Shown: positions 46,990 to 59,370 of the stretch, in pieces
How positions within the stretch are numbered: the stretch's first letter is position 1
Layout of the letters: each line of letters opens with the position of its first letter
Source: Calamus simplicifolius
Lineage: Eukaryota > Streptophyta > Magnoliopsida > Arecales > Arecaceae
Reading direction: 5' to 3'
DNA: 64,000 nucleotides
NCBI GenBank assembly: GCA_900491605.1
Contig: UESW01003901.1
Span: 1,258,835-1,322,834 of the forward strand
The notes under the pieces: generated by a model
The model's database searches: none
The model's input: the letters and a program-made list of their open reading frames with translations, nothing else
What the model was told of the DNA's origin: nothing
Position numbers and translations under genes: made by a program

Positions 46990-48190
46990 TCAAACTCCCC
47001 CAACTTGATGGCCCATTTGGCCAGCCAACCGAAAATGTCTGGACGAGACAAGATAGTCCGAAGTGGTTGGTCCGTAAGCACCACGATTGGGTAAGCTTGA
47101 AAGTAGGGTCGAAAGCGTCGGCGAAGACCACCAGGGTGAAGATGATCTTCTCGGTCTTGGAGTATCTGGTCTTAGCATCGTGGAGTACCTTGCTAGTGTA
47201 GTAGACTGGCTTCTGCGCTCCGTCAGCGTCCTTGCGGACGAGCACGGAGCTGACGGCTTCAGGGAAGGCTGCAAGATACAAAGAGTTCCTCCCCGCTCCT
47301 CGGCTTGGACAACAGTGGAGGAGTAGATAGAAATTTCTTCAGCTCCTCGAAAGCTTCCTGACACTTCTTCGTCCACTCGAAACTGTTGACCTTGCGCAGC
47401 GCCTTAAAGAAGGGCAGCCACCGCTCTGCCGACCTTGACATGAAGCGGCTCAGGGCTGCCACCCTTCCAGTCAGACGCTGCACCTCCCTCTTGTTAGCTG
47501 GGGGCCTCATATCCAAGATGGCTCGAATCTTGTCTGGGTTGGCTTCAATTCCTCGCTGCGTCACCATGAAGCCTAGAAACTTGCCTACCGCAACTCCGAA
47601 GGAGCACTTGCGGGGGTTCAGCCTCATTCGGTTCGGCGCAGGTTGGCGAAGGTCTCCGCAAGGTTGGCAACATGGTCTATGGCGTGGGTGCTCTTGGTCA
47701 GCATATCGTCCACGTACACCTCCATGTTGCGCCCGATTTGGTCCTCGAAAACCTTGTTCATCAACCTTTAGTAGGTGGCTCCCGCATTCTTCAACCCGAA
47801 CGACATCACCTTGTAGCAATATATCCCCTTCTCGATGATAAAGGAGATTGCCTTTTCATCAGCCAGGTTCATCTTGATCTGGTTGTACCCCGAGAATGCG
47901 TCCATGAAACTGAGGATCTCGTGGCCAGACGTAGCATTACCAGCTGATCATCCGAGGCAGCGGAAAACTATCCTTGGGGCATGCTTTATTGAGATCGATG
48001 AAGTCTACACACATCCTCCAACTCCCACTGGCCTTGCAGACCATCACGACATTCGCCAGCCAATCGGGGTAGTGCACCTCGCGAACGTGTCCCACCGCCG
48101 TCAGCTTGCGCACCTCTTCGTCTATGGCCTTCTGTCTATCTGAAACAAAGCTCCTTTTCTTCTGTCGAACAGGTTGGCACTCCGGCTTAA
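46990..48190 (-). pseudogene. Reverse transcriptase of the Tat/Retand element
   Basis: From the start: VRKLTAVGHVREVHYPDWLANVV, RMCVDFIDLNKACPKDSFPLP, FSGYNQIKM, YKVMSFGLKNAGATY, the YVDD catalytic motif (47705-47716), then FLGFMVTQRGIEANPDKI and the connection domain (RFMSRSAERWLPFFKALR). A stop follows ATY and frameshifts lie before FSGYN and after YVDD. Order and motifs fit Ty3/gypsy. Confidence 0.9.
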
Positions 48191-48534
48191 TGTTGAGCTA
48201 ATGTATAATCACCTCCTCCGGAATGCCTGGCATGTCGAATGCCGACCAGGCGAAGATATCAGCATTGGCTCACAAGAAAGCAAGGAGTTGGCTGCGGGCA
48301 TCCTCCGGAAGCAGAGCCCTAACTTGGATAGTCCGTTCTGGGTCTTCTCCCAGAGGAAAGGCTAACAGGCGCTCGACCGGTTCTCCCCTCCTTGCCGAGT
48401 CCCGGGGGTCCAGCGCTTCTGGTGCAGGTGTGGGCATCACCCCCTAGGGCTAGGGGCCATGTGGCAGCACAGTGGCAGTGGGTTCTGCTCCCCGCACATC
48501 TCCCCGACCCCTTCGCTGGTTGGGAATCTCACGA

Positions 48535-48990
48535 GGAGTCTCTTGGTGAGATAACAGCATCCAAAAAATTAAGCCCATGCCTTCCAAGGATAGCATTATA
48601 GGCGAGGGGCACCTGAACCACCAGGAAGCTCATGAAGACTGTACTTTAGCACGGTGCCATGCCAACTGACAGGAAGAGTAATCTCCCCCTCGACCTTCAC
48701 GGAATCTTCGGTGAACCCCATCAGGGGCGTGGCAACAGGCCAAAGCAGGTCGGGTGACAAGTTCATGCGAACAAAGACATCATAGTTCAACACATCCACC
48801 AAGCTCCCACTATCAACCAGAATTATTTTACAAGGTGTTTAGCTATCGTCATGAACACGACGACGCTATCATCATTTTTGTTAACTACCCCTCTAAGTCT
48901 CTTTTAGAAAAAGGGATTACAGAATCTAACTCTCCCTCCCCCCTTGGCCTCTTGGGTGGGCCGCCTGCCTCCCAGGAAATCATAGTCACC
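48535..48990 (-). pseudogene. Retropepsin-like protease of the Tat/Retand element
   Basis: The active-site triad DSG is visible at 48806-48814 within ILVDSGSLVDVLNYDVF. It is followed by PVATPLMGFTEDSVKVEGEITLPV and VPLAYNAILGRHGLN, the typical flap-to-C-terminal motif. At least two frameshifts. Confidence 0.83.
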
Positions 48991-49119
48991 GTCTTCTCGG
49001 TCGGAGCATTGTCAATCATCGGTGGCGAAGGCGCTGATGGGCCAGGAGCTCCTGTGTTGTTCCTCTGGACGAACTTCCTCAGGTGGCCACGCTGGATAAG
49101 ATCCTTATCGCCTTTTTAG

Positions 49120-50420
49120 CTGGCGACAGTCGTCGATGTCGTGGCCATGATCCCGATGGTAGCGGCAGTATAGATTCTTATTGCGAGGGATCTTTGGGTT
49201 CATTGGAAGAGGGCGCTGAAGATAGGGCTCACCCTCGATCTCGAGGAGCAAGATGTGCGATACCGGAGCGAGTAGAGGAGTGTAGGGCCCGTCTCTCGGT
49301 GCAGGAGCTCGAGGACGATTGTCTGGTCGACGAGGAGGCTCGGGCCTTCTAGGTCAAACTTCAACAGGCTCTGGACAAGCCAGCTTCTTGGTGGTGCTCC
49401 TGCTGGCCTCGCGCCGGAAGGAGTCAGCTTCGTCGGCGCGGATGTACTTCTTGGCCGGCTCAAAAGCTCTGCGTAGGAGCCGAGCGGCTTCTTGTCGAGG
49501 GAGTATACGAAGCGAGAGGGACGGAGCCCTCGCTTCAAGGCCAAGGTGGCCATCGAATCCTCAAGGTTGTAGACTTCAAAGGCGGCCTCCTTAAACCGAG
49601 CGATGTAGTCCCGCAGAGACTCGCCACTCTTTTGCTAGACTGAGAATAGACTGTCTGCCACCCTTGGAATCTTCCGACAGGCATCAAAATGGGCAAGGAA
49701 GGCCCTCTCCAGTTGGCGGAAGGAGTCAATACTCCGTGGCGGCAGGCGAGAATACCAAGCTCGAGCAGCTTTCTTCAAAGTGGCAGGGAAGGCGATGCAT
49801 ATGAGCAAATTGGTTGCCCCCTGGACCTGCATAAGGATCTTGTAACTTTCCAAATAGTCCAGGGGGTCTATGGTCCCATCATACGGGTCCAGTTGAGGAA
49901 GGTGGAACCGGTTGAGATCGGTTCCTCCATAATCCGGCGGAACAGCGGTGGCCGGCTGTCGTAGTCTGCCTCTGGTGGGTTGGTGATCCAGCGGCTGAGC
50001 TCCTCCAACCGCTGATTGTACTCGTTGAGCCGATGCTCAGCTCGGCGTGCTATTCTGCCGTCAAAGAACCCCTCCCTTGAGGAATCCGAGAGGGAAGAGC
50101 GGCAACAATGCTGACGAAGGCGCTCCGCTTCCTTCCTATATCGCCGCTTGGAAGATGCACTAGCGCGGCGAGAGGGTGATCGGGACCTCTTGGAGGCTTC
50201 GCGACGATGAGGCTTGGGCGAAGCGCGGTGGTGGCAAGCTTCTCGGCAGGGACCTCCTTCGAAAGGAGTGCTGGCTGGGTTGGATGACTCCTGGCGCTAA
50301 CGGGAGGGGCCCTGGTTGCTGTGCAGCCACCGCTTGGTGTTGCAGGCCTTGGACCACCGTTGCCAAAGATTGGACTTGCGCGGCGAGGGCGGCAAGCCGG
50401 TCTTCTTGAAGCTGTTGCGG
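49120..50420 (-). pseudogene. Gag of the Tat/Retand element
   Basis: An Arg/Ser-rich N-terminal part (KRSRSPSRR-like around 50180) precedes LDPYDGTIDPLDYLESYK, AARAWYSRLPPRSIDSFRQL and SLRDYIARFKEAAFEVYN, the Retrotrans_gag core. Next comes a zinc-knuckle-like YCRYHRDHGHDIDDCRQLK near 49130-49190. A TAG near 49636 and several frameshifts break it. Confidence 0.85.
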
Positions 50421-50597
50421 TGGAAGTGCAGGAACATCAGCTAGGGGAGCTGAGGAACCAACCGCCAGCAGATCATCCCCTTGACGCTACCCCCAGGACG
50501 ACTGATGGAGACCTCTCGCGCACGGATCGTCACCATCGCTTGAGAGCTCAGGGAAAGAAAGATCGTCGCTGATAGGTTCGAAGCTTTTCTCTTCTTC

Positions 50598-50616
50598 CCC
50601 CTACCTGGAGCGTCAA
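50598..50616 (-). other. Primer-binding region of the Tat/Retand element
   Basis: On the - strand, two bases after the 5' LTR, TTGACGCTCCAGGTAGGGG. It resembles TTGGCGC-type primer sites of Tat elements with a G-to-A change. The primer tRNA cannot be settled. Confidence 0.5.
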
Positions 50617-50618
50617 TC

Positions 50619-51480
50619 TGTTGACGCCGAGTCGCCTTCCTTGAACATCGAGAAACGGAGGTCCTCCTCGCCGAACTCCTGCAAGAAAAGACCTCAGAGA
50701 CTGGATGTTCCAGTAGGGACCCTCCGACGCTCAAGTCAGTCACTCGGGAACAGACAAGAGTTAGCTAGCAGAAGAAAGCTAGAGAGTTAGGGTTCAGAAT
50801 CCTTCCCTCGTTGTAAATGTGAGCTTTTATACATGTTCAAAGATCTCCATCCCTCCTTGCTTCCAGAAGGTTATCGATTTCATGATATCCCTGTCCGATA
50901 ACGAACAAAGAGGGGCTGACAATGACAATCCGTATCGTTACTGTGCGTCAGAGGTGTCCTGCTTGATTTGCCACCCGCCAATACGGTCTTACAAGTGTCG
51001 GGCGGCTACGACTATATCAGGTACGCGCCGTTAAGAGGTATGGCTGCATGCAACCACAGGCGAGTGGTGAGTCGTATGCCGTAGCGGAATATAGCCATAC
51101 GTAGTCGCAGGCGAGCAGTGGGTTGCACGTCGTAACGGAGAATGGCCACGTACTGTTATGGATGCATGGTGGACCATACGCCTTAATGAGACATGGCGAC
51201 GCATCGTAGCAGGCGAGTATTGGACCGCGTGGGCGTGCCAAGTGGCCCGTTGCTATAAGTTACTGGGTCCCAAGGGTCAGACCATGATGGATGCCCCGGA
51301 GGCCAAGGCGGGCCTCGGAGGTTGGCCCCGGAGGTTGGCCTCGGAGATTGGTCTCGAAGGTTGGCCTCGGAGGTGGGCCTCGAAGGTTGGTCTCGAAGGT
51401 TGGCCTTGGATGTGGGTCGAAGCAGGACGCCGTCAGTCTCCTTTGCCGTTAACCTTGACGGTTCTGGATCAGCCATATCA
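50619..51480 (-). repeat. 5' LTR of the Tat/Retand element
   Basis: 862 bp, TGTTGACGCCGAG...GCCATATCA. It contains short GGTTGGCCTCGGAG-type repeats (51295-51420) that the left LTR lacks. Confidence 0.87.
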
Positions 51481-52201
51481 CAACCAATCAAAGGACCAAG
51501 CCTCTCCATGTCACCAGCTCAATAGAGATCCAAACTTTAAAATCTTTTCTTTATTTAAATAAAAATTTAACACCTTTAGAAAGTAAACCAGATACACTGT
51601 AACTAGGAAGCAGAGATACTGCAATATGCATGTGGTGTCTGCATCCAGAATTGTTTCAGATATGATACCAGTTTAATTTGGTTAGGATACGCATTAAATA
51701 CTTCTCATATGTATCCTACTATATAACCTTTAGAAAAGGGTTTCCAAAAACTTTTCACATATTCCTACCACACTTGCTTCTTGGGACGAAGGGAATGGAT
51801 TAAGTTCTCTCTTTTTTGCCTTTTCTTTTTGGGAATGAATATTGACTTTTAATGATGATTATTTTAAAGTCTCTGATGTTGATGTTATTGTGAATCATGA
51901 CTAAATGATGCTATTGTGAAGTATGGACTGCGGTTCGTGAATGTGAATGATGACCAAGTGGACCTTGAAATTGTTGCATGATGCATGAATTACTACAAAG
52001 TGATCATCCATTATAATTTATGAATCATTATATATAAAGAGCAAAAGATCTATATTTATCTATTAGTGTGCCTCAACAATATCATATCCCATTCTTTCCA
52101 ATTTCAGTGTATCTCTATATTCACATCTAATATTTGTGTCCAAGCTTGATATCTATGCAATCGGTAGGTTAAATGAAGTTCATGTGTAATCTTCTACTAA
52201 A
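51481..52201. other. AT-rich DNA, no gene seen
   Basis: Lies between the Tat element and the eIF3i exons. The missing last eIF3i exon(s) should be here or further left, but no matching peptide is readable in any frame. Confidence 0.6.
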
Positions 52202-52415
52202 CAAGGTTTTAAATCTCATGAGATGGGTCTGTTTCAGTTTTTTTATGGAATTGGACGTGCCATCATCCTGTTTCATCTCAACACTTGGGACAGACGTGTC
52301 CCAAGACGTCCCAACTGGGATTCTGGGACGATGGCAGGACAGTCCCATCCCGACACTTTGGACAACAAACTGTCCTGGTGTCCCATAGGACATCTCGCTA
52401 AGGTTTAAAACCTTG
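52202..52415. mobile_element. MITE-like element with short terminal inverted repeats
   Basis: CAAGGTTTTAAA at 52202-52213 is the inverse of TTTAAAACCTTG at 52404-52415. The ~214-bp interior has further short inverted pairs (GGGACAGACGTGTCCC). No ORF with family features. Target duplication not clear. Confidence 0.55.
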
Positions 52416-52783
52416 CCACCAAATAAGGGTTGTATCAAGTTAACATTTAGAAAGAACCCTCTGACAGTAGTCCACGAAAAGTGTGGATCACTTGAGGAAC
52501 TACCAGATGATACCAGACTTCTGTCTTCACCAATACCATGAGTCCCTAATTCCACCCTGGACATATATTCCTTCATGTTATGACATTTCCAGATTCTAGC
52601 ATCACCAACAATTCATACAGAAGTCCACGATGTTAGAACATATTTTGGCATTTATTTGCGTAAAGATATTGTGCATACGTTTTGATAGAATACCCTCAAA
52701 CTGATAAAAGGACAGTAAATTACAAAGCTGCAGCACAAAGCTATCAAGCAGATGCAGGCATTGATACGTAGTTAGAAACGTAC

Positions 52784-55700
52784 ATGGTCGAGAAGGGGAG
52801 ATATTGCACAAGCATTGACTGGGCGTTCTGTCACATATGTCTTGATAAGAGTCAGTGTCCTTGCATCCCAGAGCTAAGCCAATATTACACAAGAAGAGTA
52901 AGAGCACAATCACAAGCCAACCAGACTCATAATATAAAAGTAAAGTTTCTAATAGCTATGTAACCAAGACAGATTATCACCTTCGAAGATTTATCCAAGG
53001 AACCTGTGAGGAAATGAGAGCCATCTGCAGATTTTGAGAGTGAAGTGATTGTTTTCTGATGACCAGTTTCTTTATCCGACTCCTTCAGCAGCTGTCCAGT
53101 CTGTACATTTCAAACTATAAAATCCAAAACTGAACATACATGTAATTGACAGTCACAAAAAAGGTTTGCAATGTACTGCCTTATGTGTAAACCAACACAT
53201 ACTTTTCAATTCAAAAAATGCATATCTTTTGCTTATTTCTTAATCTATTCTCCTCTATGTTTATTTTATTTTATTTATTTCAAAAATACACGAGTCACTC
53301 AATTTACGAAGTTGACTTTCTCAAGCCAAAAAGAATTGAAGATTAGGCAAAGTCAAATTCTAAAGTCACTAGTTTTTCATCCTTGCTTTAATCCTTTACC
53401 TGCCACCTTCGCACAGGCACCTAAATATCCCTTGTAAATAACTGATCTAAGGGGGAACTAATGACCTAGTTGCTGAAGGTGCCTAAGTCAAGAAAGATGA
53501 AGGCAAGAGTTGATATAATAAGTTATATTCATCTCTGTGGCACAAATTAATTGGTCCAGATATCATTGGCATAAGTGGTGGCTTTTCGTTAGCTAAAAAT
53601 CCAGGCAAGCTATTATTTTATCATTTAGAAAGAAAAACTATGAATTTGCTGTTTCTCATCACTTTATAGATCTCTATTTGCCTAAGAATGCACCTGAATC
53701 TAGTGCCATTAACCAACCATGAACTTGCAGTTATGACACAAGACACATTAACAATGTCCAAAAAATTTAATATTATTGATCCTCTTATATGTGGGGCAAG
53801 ATATGCAGGATGAAACAGAATTGTTATAAAGGTGAAGAGGTAATTACATGTCGATGTAACTCTCAACAAGAGATACGTGAGAAAATAAGATGCACTTCGC
53901 CAATAAAAATATACGAGGATGCTGGTCCACACCTCAGAATCCCATATACGGATTACTGAATCTTCACCACCACTTATTATAGTCTTTTTTAAAGGTCCCC
54001 AAACAGCCCTATTGATTCTTCCTTGTGGCCCCTTGATTGTAAGCACTGATTCACTAGTCTCTGCAAGAAATAATTTTTGAGTAAACAAACATTACCATGA
54101 AATCAAATTTGGATAATCGAATTACATAAAATATAGATGCTACAAGTAAATCTGCTTCAGCAATAAACTATACCACAAGTTTATAATCTTATACAGTACT
54201 ACGATTTCATATCATACAATAAACACACATTAACTGAAGATTCAAATTTATTTTCCAGCAGTATGCGCAATGCAATGTAGATAAAAGTTCAGACTAATAA
54301 TTTTACCTGTAAACCAAATTCAATAACATTTATTTAAACTTAAATGGAAGAGCTTCGAGTATTTACTATTTCATCAAGACTAATAGGATCGGGTTAAAAA
54401 AGACACCTCCATGTAAGCTATTTTATCATATTCCATCCATTCTTCATGGAGATCGGGTGATAGAACACTTAATCACAATAACTTTTAATGCAAAAATAGT
54501 TGATTTCTAAAACAAGTAACATGAAGATTTAATAAGGGAATTGTGCGTCAATGATATTAGGATGAAGATAATATATAACAATCCATACGTTCGCTAGGAT
54601 CTCTGGCAATTCGTTTCACTTGAATAGTGGATGGATGCCCCATAAATGGGTCAGTAGTAATTACAGCAAGCATATCACCCACAGAAAAATCTACAGCTCT
54701 AGCTGGAGAATCAAAGTTAAAAGAATAGAGTTGAGCTCCTGTCTGAACATTCCACAGCTTTACAGTCTGGTCTGCACTGCCCGTGATAAGGAGTCTAGAG
54801 TCACCTGGATCATTATTAAAATAAAAAAATAGTTATAGCATATTGACAAATATGGCATTATCACATCGAGAATTTTACATATTGCATTAAATGAAAACAA
54901 CGAAAATGGTAAAAGTCAGAACGGTGAGCAATACAATGGAGAATCAAAAACAAAAAAAAAAGGCCACAAATGATGTTGGGCCAATTCATGTGGTCCTCAA
55001 AAGGGCTGCACCACTCTGAAGAAGAGATACTCTTTCTCTACAAGTGCCTACGGCTTCCTGTTCGCACTCTTCTTCTACATTGGGTCTCCCAAGCCTTTTT
55101 CACTACCGTACAAGTAGTGAGAGATTCTACATTGATAAATGAACCCAACTATTTTAGCCATTGCCTACTGAAAACAACGGCACTGGATAAATCAAATTAA
55201 CCTGCTACCAAACCACTTCTAATTGCTACAAAATACATGCATAACCAACTGATAACGAAGAATTTTATCTCCCTCATAGCATTCCTCTTTTGGCCTCCAA
55301 TACAAGATTCTTCTCCGGAATCACAATTGAATCACATCCAATTGTGTTCACCACGGATCAGCTTCCAATATAAACTTTCAGTTTTGTTCCATAACAACTG
55401 ATCAATATGATCTTCTAAATCCTTTAAATCCTACAGGCAAATTGATGAAACTACGGAAGAACTCTACGTTTCATAAATCAAAGGGAGATTAAGAGACCGA
55501 GACTGATACTTACGGACATTGCAACTGCAAGAAGTTTTTACTAAAACCAAAGTCGAAATTATATATATATATATATGAAAAAAAGAATCCTAGTTTTTCA
55601 ACATGAATATAAGACCGGTTGCAATCAAGCAAACAACCACATCGAAATCGAAAACCGGTGAGAAGAATAACCCAAAATAACAGACAGGAAAAAAAAGGAA

Positions 55701-56044
55701 AATTGCGGAAAAAATAGAGAGAAATAAGCCTGCAAAAACCCTAACTTTCTAGCAGACATGTACATGAAAACCAAACAGGGCCACAGAAAAACAGGGACAA
55801 TCCCTTTAAAAAAAAAAAAAAAAAAAGGAGGAAGGGAGGGTGGGGTGCAGAAATAATTACGGGAGACGTCGCAGCACCAGACGGCGCCGTTGTGGCCACG
55901 GTAGGTGCCGAGGCGATCGCCGTTGTCGGCGAACCAGACGGTGGGGTTGTGGTCCTTGGCGCACGAGAAGAGCAGATCCCCCTCCCTGTTGTACTTCAAG
56001 AACGTCAGGGGCCGCTCGTGCCCCTTCATCAATATCGGCCGCAT
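52784..56044 (-). CDS. TIF3I1: Eukaryotic translation initiation factor 3 subunit I (eIF3i), 3' end missing
   Basis: WD40-repeat subunit of the cytosolic eIF3 complex, which supports 43S pre-initiation complex assembly. Exons on the - strand: 56044-55861, 54804-54589, 54060-53933, 53100-52981 and 52873-52784, all with GT-AG introns and consistent phases, 738 bp or 246 codons. The start MRPILMKGHERPLTFLKYNR is the typical eIF3i N-terminus. WD-type motifs follow (GSADQTVKLWNV, GGEDSVIRIWDS, GSLDKSSKLWD). The last exon ends SPLLDH. Family members have ~325 residues, so ~80 C-terminal residues (the last WD repeats) are not found down to the Tat LTR. Exons 1-5 have no stops, so truncation looks recent, or the last exon lies beyond the insertion. 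Confidence 0.88.
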
Positions 56045-56065
56045 CCCTCCTCTCCTCGCTACTTT

Positions 56066-56101
<36 letters not shown>

Positions 56102-56200
56102 GCCCCGTCCGCTGGGAAGGCCAGGAGTGCTCGTCTTCAAGGTTCGGCAAAGAAGAAAACCCTAATCTTTGGCCGCGGGTTATGTTCTTCTAACGATGAT
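56045..56200 (-). promoter_or_regulatory. eIF3i 5' leader with GA microsatellite
   Basis: Immediately upstream of the start codon on the - strand is a run of about 13 GA repeats (CT at ~56076-56101 on the + strand). Such GA-rich leaders are common in plant housekeeping genes. Promoter function is inferred. Confidence 0.5.
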
Positions 56201-57169
56201 TTCGTCCGTTGGATCTTGAACCAACGAGTTTTGTGTAGTTAGAGATCTTTGGACCAAAATGTCTTTTGTGGCACGTGACATGCATCACGCACGATTTCAT
56301 CAAGGAATCCGATGTGATCGATGATTGGACGGTTAGTGAGTGGACTCGGATAAGCACCTGCGATGCACGTGGCTGTGCATTAGGGAGCGCAGGGCCTGCC
56401 ACCTTCCGGAAATAACGTGGGAAGAAAACCTATTTCTGAAAATAATTATGGAAAGCCTTGTGGGATCTCATTCCCATGCAAGCATCCTAAGATTTTTTTT
56501 TATAAAAAAAAAAAAGAATGAAATCGTCTGGACTGCTAGAAATTTTGAAGAGAATTTTATTTTATTTTATTTTATTTTATTTTATTGTTTCATAACTTAG
56601 CCAACCAAGCGAACTGCTAGAAATTTAAGGAAATTTTAAAATTATTTTTCAACTGTCAATTTCATAACTTAGCCAAACCAACACTGCTTCCGATTTCCAA
56701 CGTTTTAGTCTAGGGATTCAAGAAAAGAATCGAATCCAGCCAGAAGCGGAATCGAATGATCATATTGATTTCAATATTTATTTACAATAGAGAATTTAGT
56801 GATTTAAATATTTAATTATAATCAAAAATTGAGTAGAAAATATAATACTTATTCTATCTGTTTGGTGTAAATAGCAGAATAAAATCAGATTTATTATAAA
56901 TTTACTATTATAAATAAGTGATTTAAAAAATTAACAAACTCCTTTTTATAAATTTTGTAACCGTAAAAGATCCTGATATCAATTTTTATAATACTGTAAT
57001 ATTAAATTTAATATTATATTTGATTATAATATTATATTCTATATTATAATTTGATATTACATTACAATCAAAGTTGTTATATTCAATTTTTTTTTTGTGA
57101 TGATAAACATGACGTTAAATTTCATATTATAATAATAAAATAATAATTTTATATTTAAAACATAATTTT
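56201..57169. other. AT-rich intergenic DNA with a TTTTA microsatellite
   Basis: A TTTTA pentanucleotide repeat runs at ~56554-56585. No gene recognised. Confidence 0.6.
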
Positions 57170-58060
57170 TTGGGGGGATCCATATCTTCTAAATATCAAG
57201 ATAAGTATTTTTAGTGCAAGTTATATATCCTCTTTCGTCACAATAATAACATGAAATAGGTCATAGAATGATGTTGCTTTTGTAAAGAAATTTTGAAAAT
57301 ATTTTTCTATTCTTTAAAGACTATATCCAACATTACTTCCTAAAGATCATATTTCTGTTTTCTTAATAGGGCATCTTTATTCTCCTTTCTTTTGATAAAT
57401 TGTAAAGAATTTGATTTAAGTCATTTATCTTACTTCATAAAACTTTATTTTCTTTGCAAAATTTTCAATGAATGTACAGCATAAATTTAACTTATTATTT
57501 TTAATTTTTAAACTGTTATTTTTATCTTTCAAAGAAATATTTTTAATTTTCAAATGCTCATATGAAGAATCATATGTTTTTAACTTTTCATTTTTATCCT
57601 TGAATGGGCAATTTTCATCTTTCAACGGATTATTTTTATTTTTTAAAAAATCTAATTTTTTGAAAGCTTGTTAACTTATTTCTTTAAAGATGCATTTTAA
57701 GATTTATTTTGATCTTATTATTATACTTTTTTTTTATCATCAACTAACTTATCATAACAAGAGGAATCATCATAATTTATGATTGATCTAGTTATCTTAT
57801 TTACTATAAAGAATAAGTAGCTAGGCTACTTTTTGTTTAATTTTTTCTTTAATAAAAAAGCTATCTTTTCATTTATCTTTTTCTTCGACTTCTTATTCAA
57901 CTTTTTTTTTTTTTTTTTTTTTGCTTTTATCTTTGTTTTTCTATTACAATCCTCTACCTTTTCCTTTAGAAGCTTTTTTGAATTTTTGTTTGAGTATATT
58001 CGCTTTCTCTTAGTTATAGTTCGATAACTATTCTATAATAGTTAAAGAAATATAATGAGA
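57170..58060 (-). pseudogene. Ty1/copia-type gag remnant with zinc knuckle
   Basis: On the - strand, decayed sequence reads FIVNKITRSIINYDDSSCYD, then a Lys/Asn-rich coiled-coil stretch (57425-57625, 66 residues open), then PISCYYCDERGYITC near 57200-57255, a CCHC-like knuckle, followed by KIWIPPK. This order matches the C-terminal half of copia Gag. Many stops; LTRs not found. Confidence 0.6.
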
Positions 58061-58590
58061 AAGCCTTTTATTTTTCTTCTTCTTCTTCTTCTCAATGTCT
58101 GATAAAATCCCAATTTTAGCATGTACGCTGGCCTTGGCAAAGTTGCAAACACTTCTCACAGTGAAGTAGTCAAATATTGTATGCAATAATTCTTCAATCA
58201 TCAGAGGGTAGTACTAAGGGCTGGGATAATTACATGCAAGTATGCAACATAGCAAAAGCATTCTCGTAGGTAACATTAAAAAAAAAAAAAACTAAGTCTT
58301 AAACCAATCTGAAATCAATCTTCATGTAGGACCTTAGTAATGAGATAACTTCCAAACCCCATATGATCTCTTGCTGGAAGGTCCAGTCAAACGAACAGCA
58401 TGAGGGCATTGCAAGATAAAACACATTATGACATGCAAGCCTTGCATTCCTTCCAAGAGCCTTCAGGATGATCAAATTTGGTACTATACTGGTTGATCAT
58501 CGTATGCTTTTAATTTTTTTTTGAAAAAAAAAAAAAAAAAAACAAGAGCTATAAGAGGTAGCAAGAACCAAAACCGTTCATATAATGAAC
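58061..58590. other. Intergenic, no gene seen
   Basis: Low-complexity and AT-rich DNA, including poly-A near 58530. No feature supported. Confidence 0.5.
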
Positions 58591-58591
58591 A

Positions 58592-58680
58592 AGGAAAAGA
58601 CTTGTTACACCGGAGGGGAAAAGACTTGCTGCACCGCCCTTCGGTGCAGCAAGCATGCATCGGCTATACATATTGATTAC
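58592..58680. repeat. Hairpin repeat flanking the CACTA element
   Basis: Two tandem copies of GGAAAAGACTTG[T/C]T[A/G]CACCG. The second forms a perfect 12-bp stem, CTTGCTGCACCG / CGGTGCAGCAAG (58625-58653), with a 5-base loop. An inverted, less perfect copy lies at 63520-63590 and a direct copy at ~63679-63715. Confidence 0.7.
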
Positions 58681-59007
58681 CCGTGCATGCCGATGCATAT
58701 GTAATAAGGAACATTGGGCCACTGCATGCATGCCAGCACGAGTGGGCACGCACTACAAGAAATTAATGAAATAGAACTTAGCGACGCAAATATTCGTCGC
58801 AAAATAATGACAGAATTGCGACGCAATTGCGATCCAAGAAATCTGCGATGCAATTTAGCGACGCACTAAATCAGTCGTTAAATAGCGATGGATTTAACGA
58901 CTCAAAAAATTTTCGTTGCAAAATAGCGACACATTTAGCAATGCATTTTAATGCGTCGCTAATGAGTTGGCAACTCATTAGCGACACACTTAAATGCGTC
59001 GCTAAGG

Positions 59008-59370
59008 ATTTAGGGTTTTTAGGGTTTTAGAGTTTTAGGATTTAATTAGGGTTTAGGGTTTTAGAGTTTAGGGTTATAAGATTAGGGATTCATGGTTCAA
59101 GAAGAGTTTCAGGGGTTTGGGATTTTGGTTTAGGGTTTTAGGGTTCTATGGTTCGAGGGTTTTAGGGTTCTAGGGGTTTTAGGGTTTTAGGGTTCTAGGG
59201 GTTCTAGGTGTTTTAGGGATCTAGGGGTTTTAGGGTTTTAGAGTTTTAGGGTTTAATTAGGGGTCTAGGGTTTTAGATTTTAGGGTTTTAAGATTAGGGT
59301 TTTAGGTTTTAGGGTTTTGGGTTTTAAGATTAGGTTTATCATTGGTTTAGGACATTTAGGGTTTAGGCTG
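59008..59370. repeat. Degenerate telomere-like TTTAGGG array, unit 1
   Basis: At least fifteen variants of TTTAGGG (TTTTAGGG, ATTAGGG, CTAGGGG) run head to tail in one orientation. It joins directly to an antisense 18S fragment at ~59371 by TTTAGGGTTTAGGCTGCATT. Confidence 0.8.

Larger units (their letters stand above)
40671..51480 (-). mobile_element. Tat/Retand-type Ty3/gypsy retrotransposon, 10.8 kb, mutated
   Basis: On the - strand: 5' LTR 50619-51480, primer-binding region 50598-50616, gag, protease, reverse transcriptase, RNase H, integrase, a + strand antisense ORF, polypurine tract 41443-41462, 3' LTR 40671-41442. The antisense ORF between pol and the 3' LTR is the hallmark of Tat-lineage elements such as Grande and Retand. 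Every reading frame carries stops or frameshifts. The LTRs differ at more than one base in ten over the first 150 bases by eye, and flanks AATGC and CAACC do not match, so the two ends may not come from one insertion. Confidence 0.9.

Noticed and set aside
53171..53437. 88-aa ORF in eIF3i intron 3
   Set aside because: Within a well-supported intron, no domain, AT-rich.
59008..59370. True chromosome end or fresh telomere addition
   Set aside because: Repeats are degenerate, internal, and bounded by transposon sequence on both sides.
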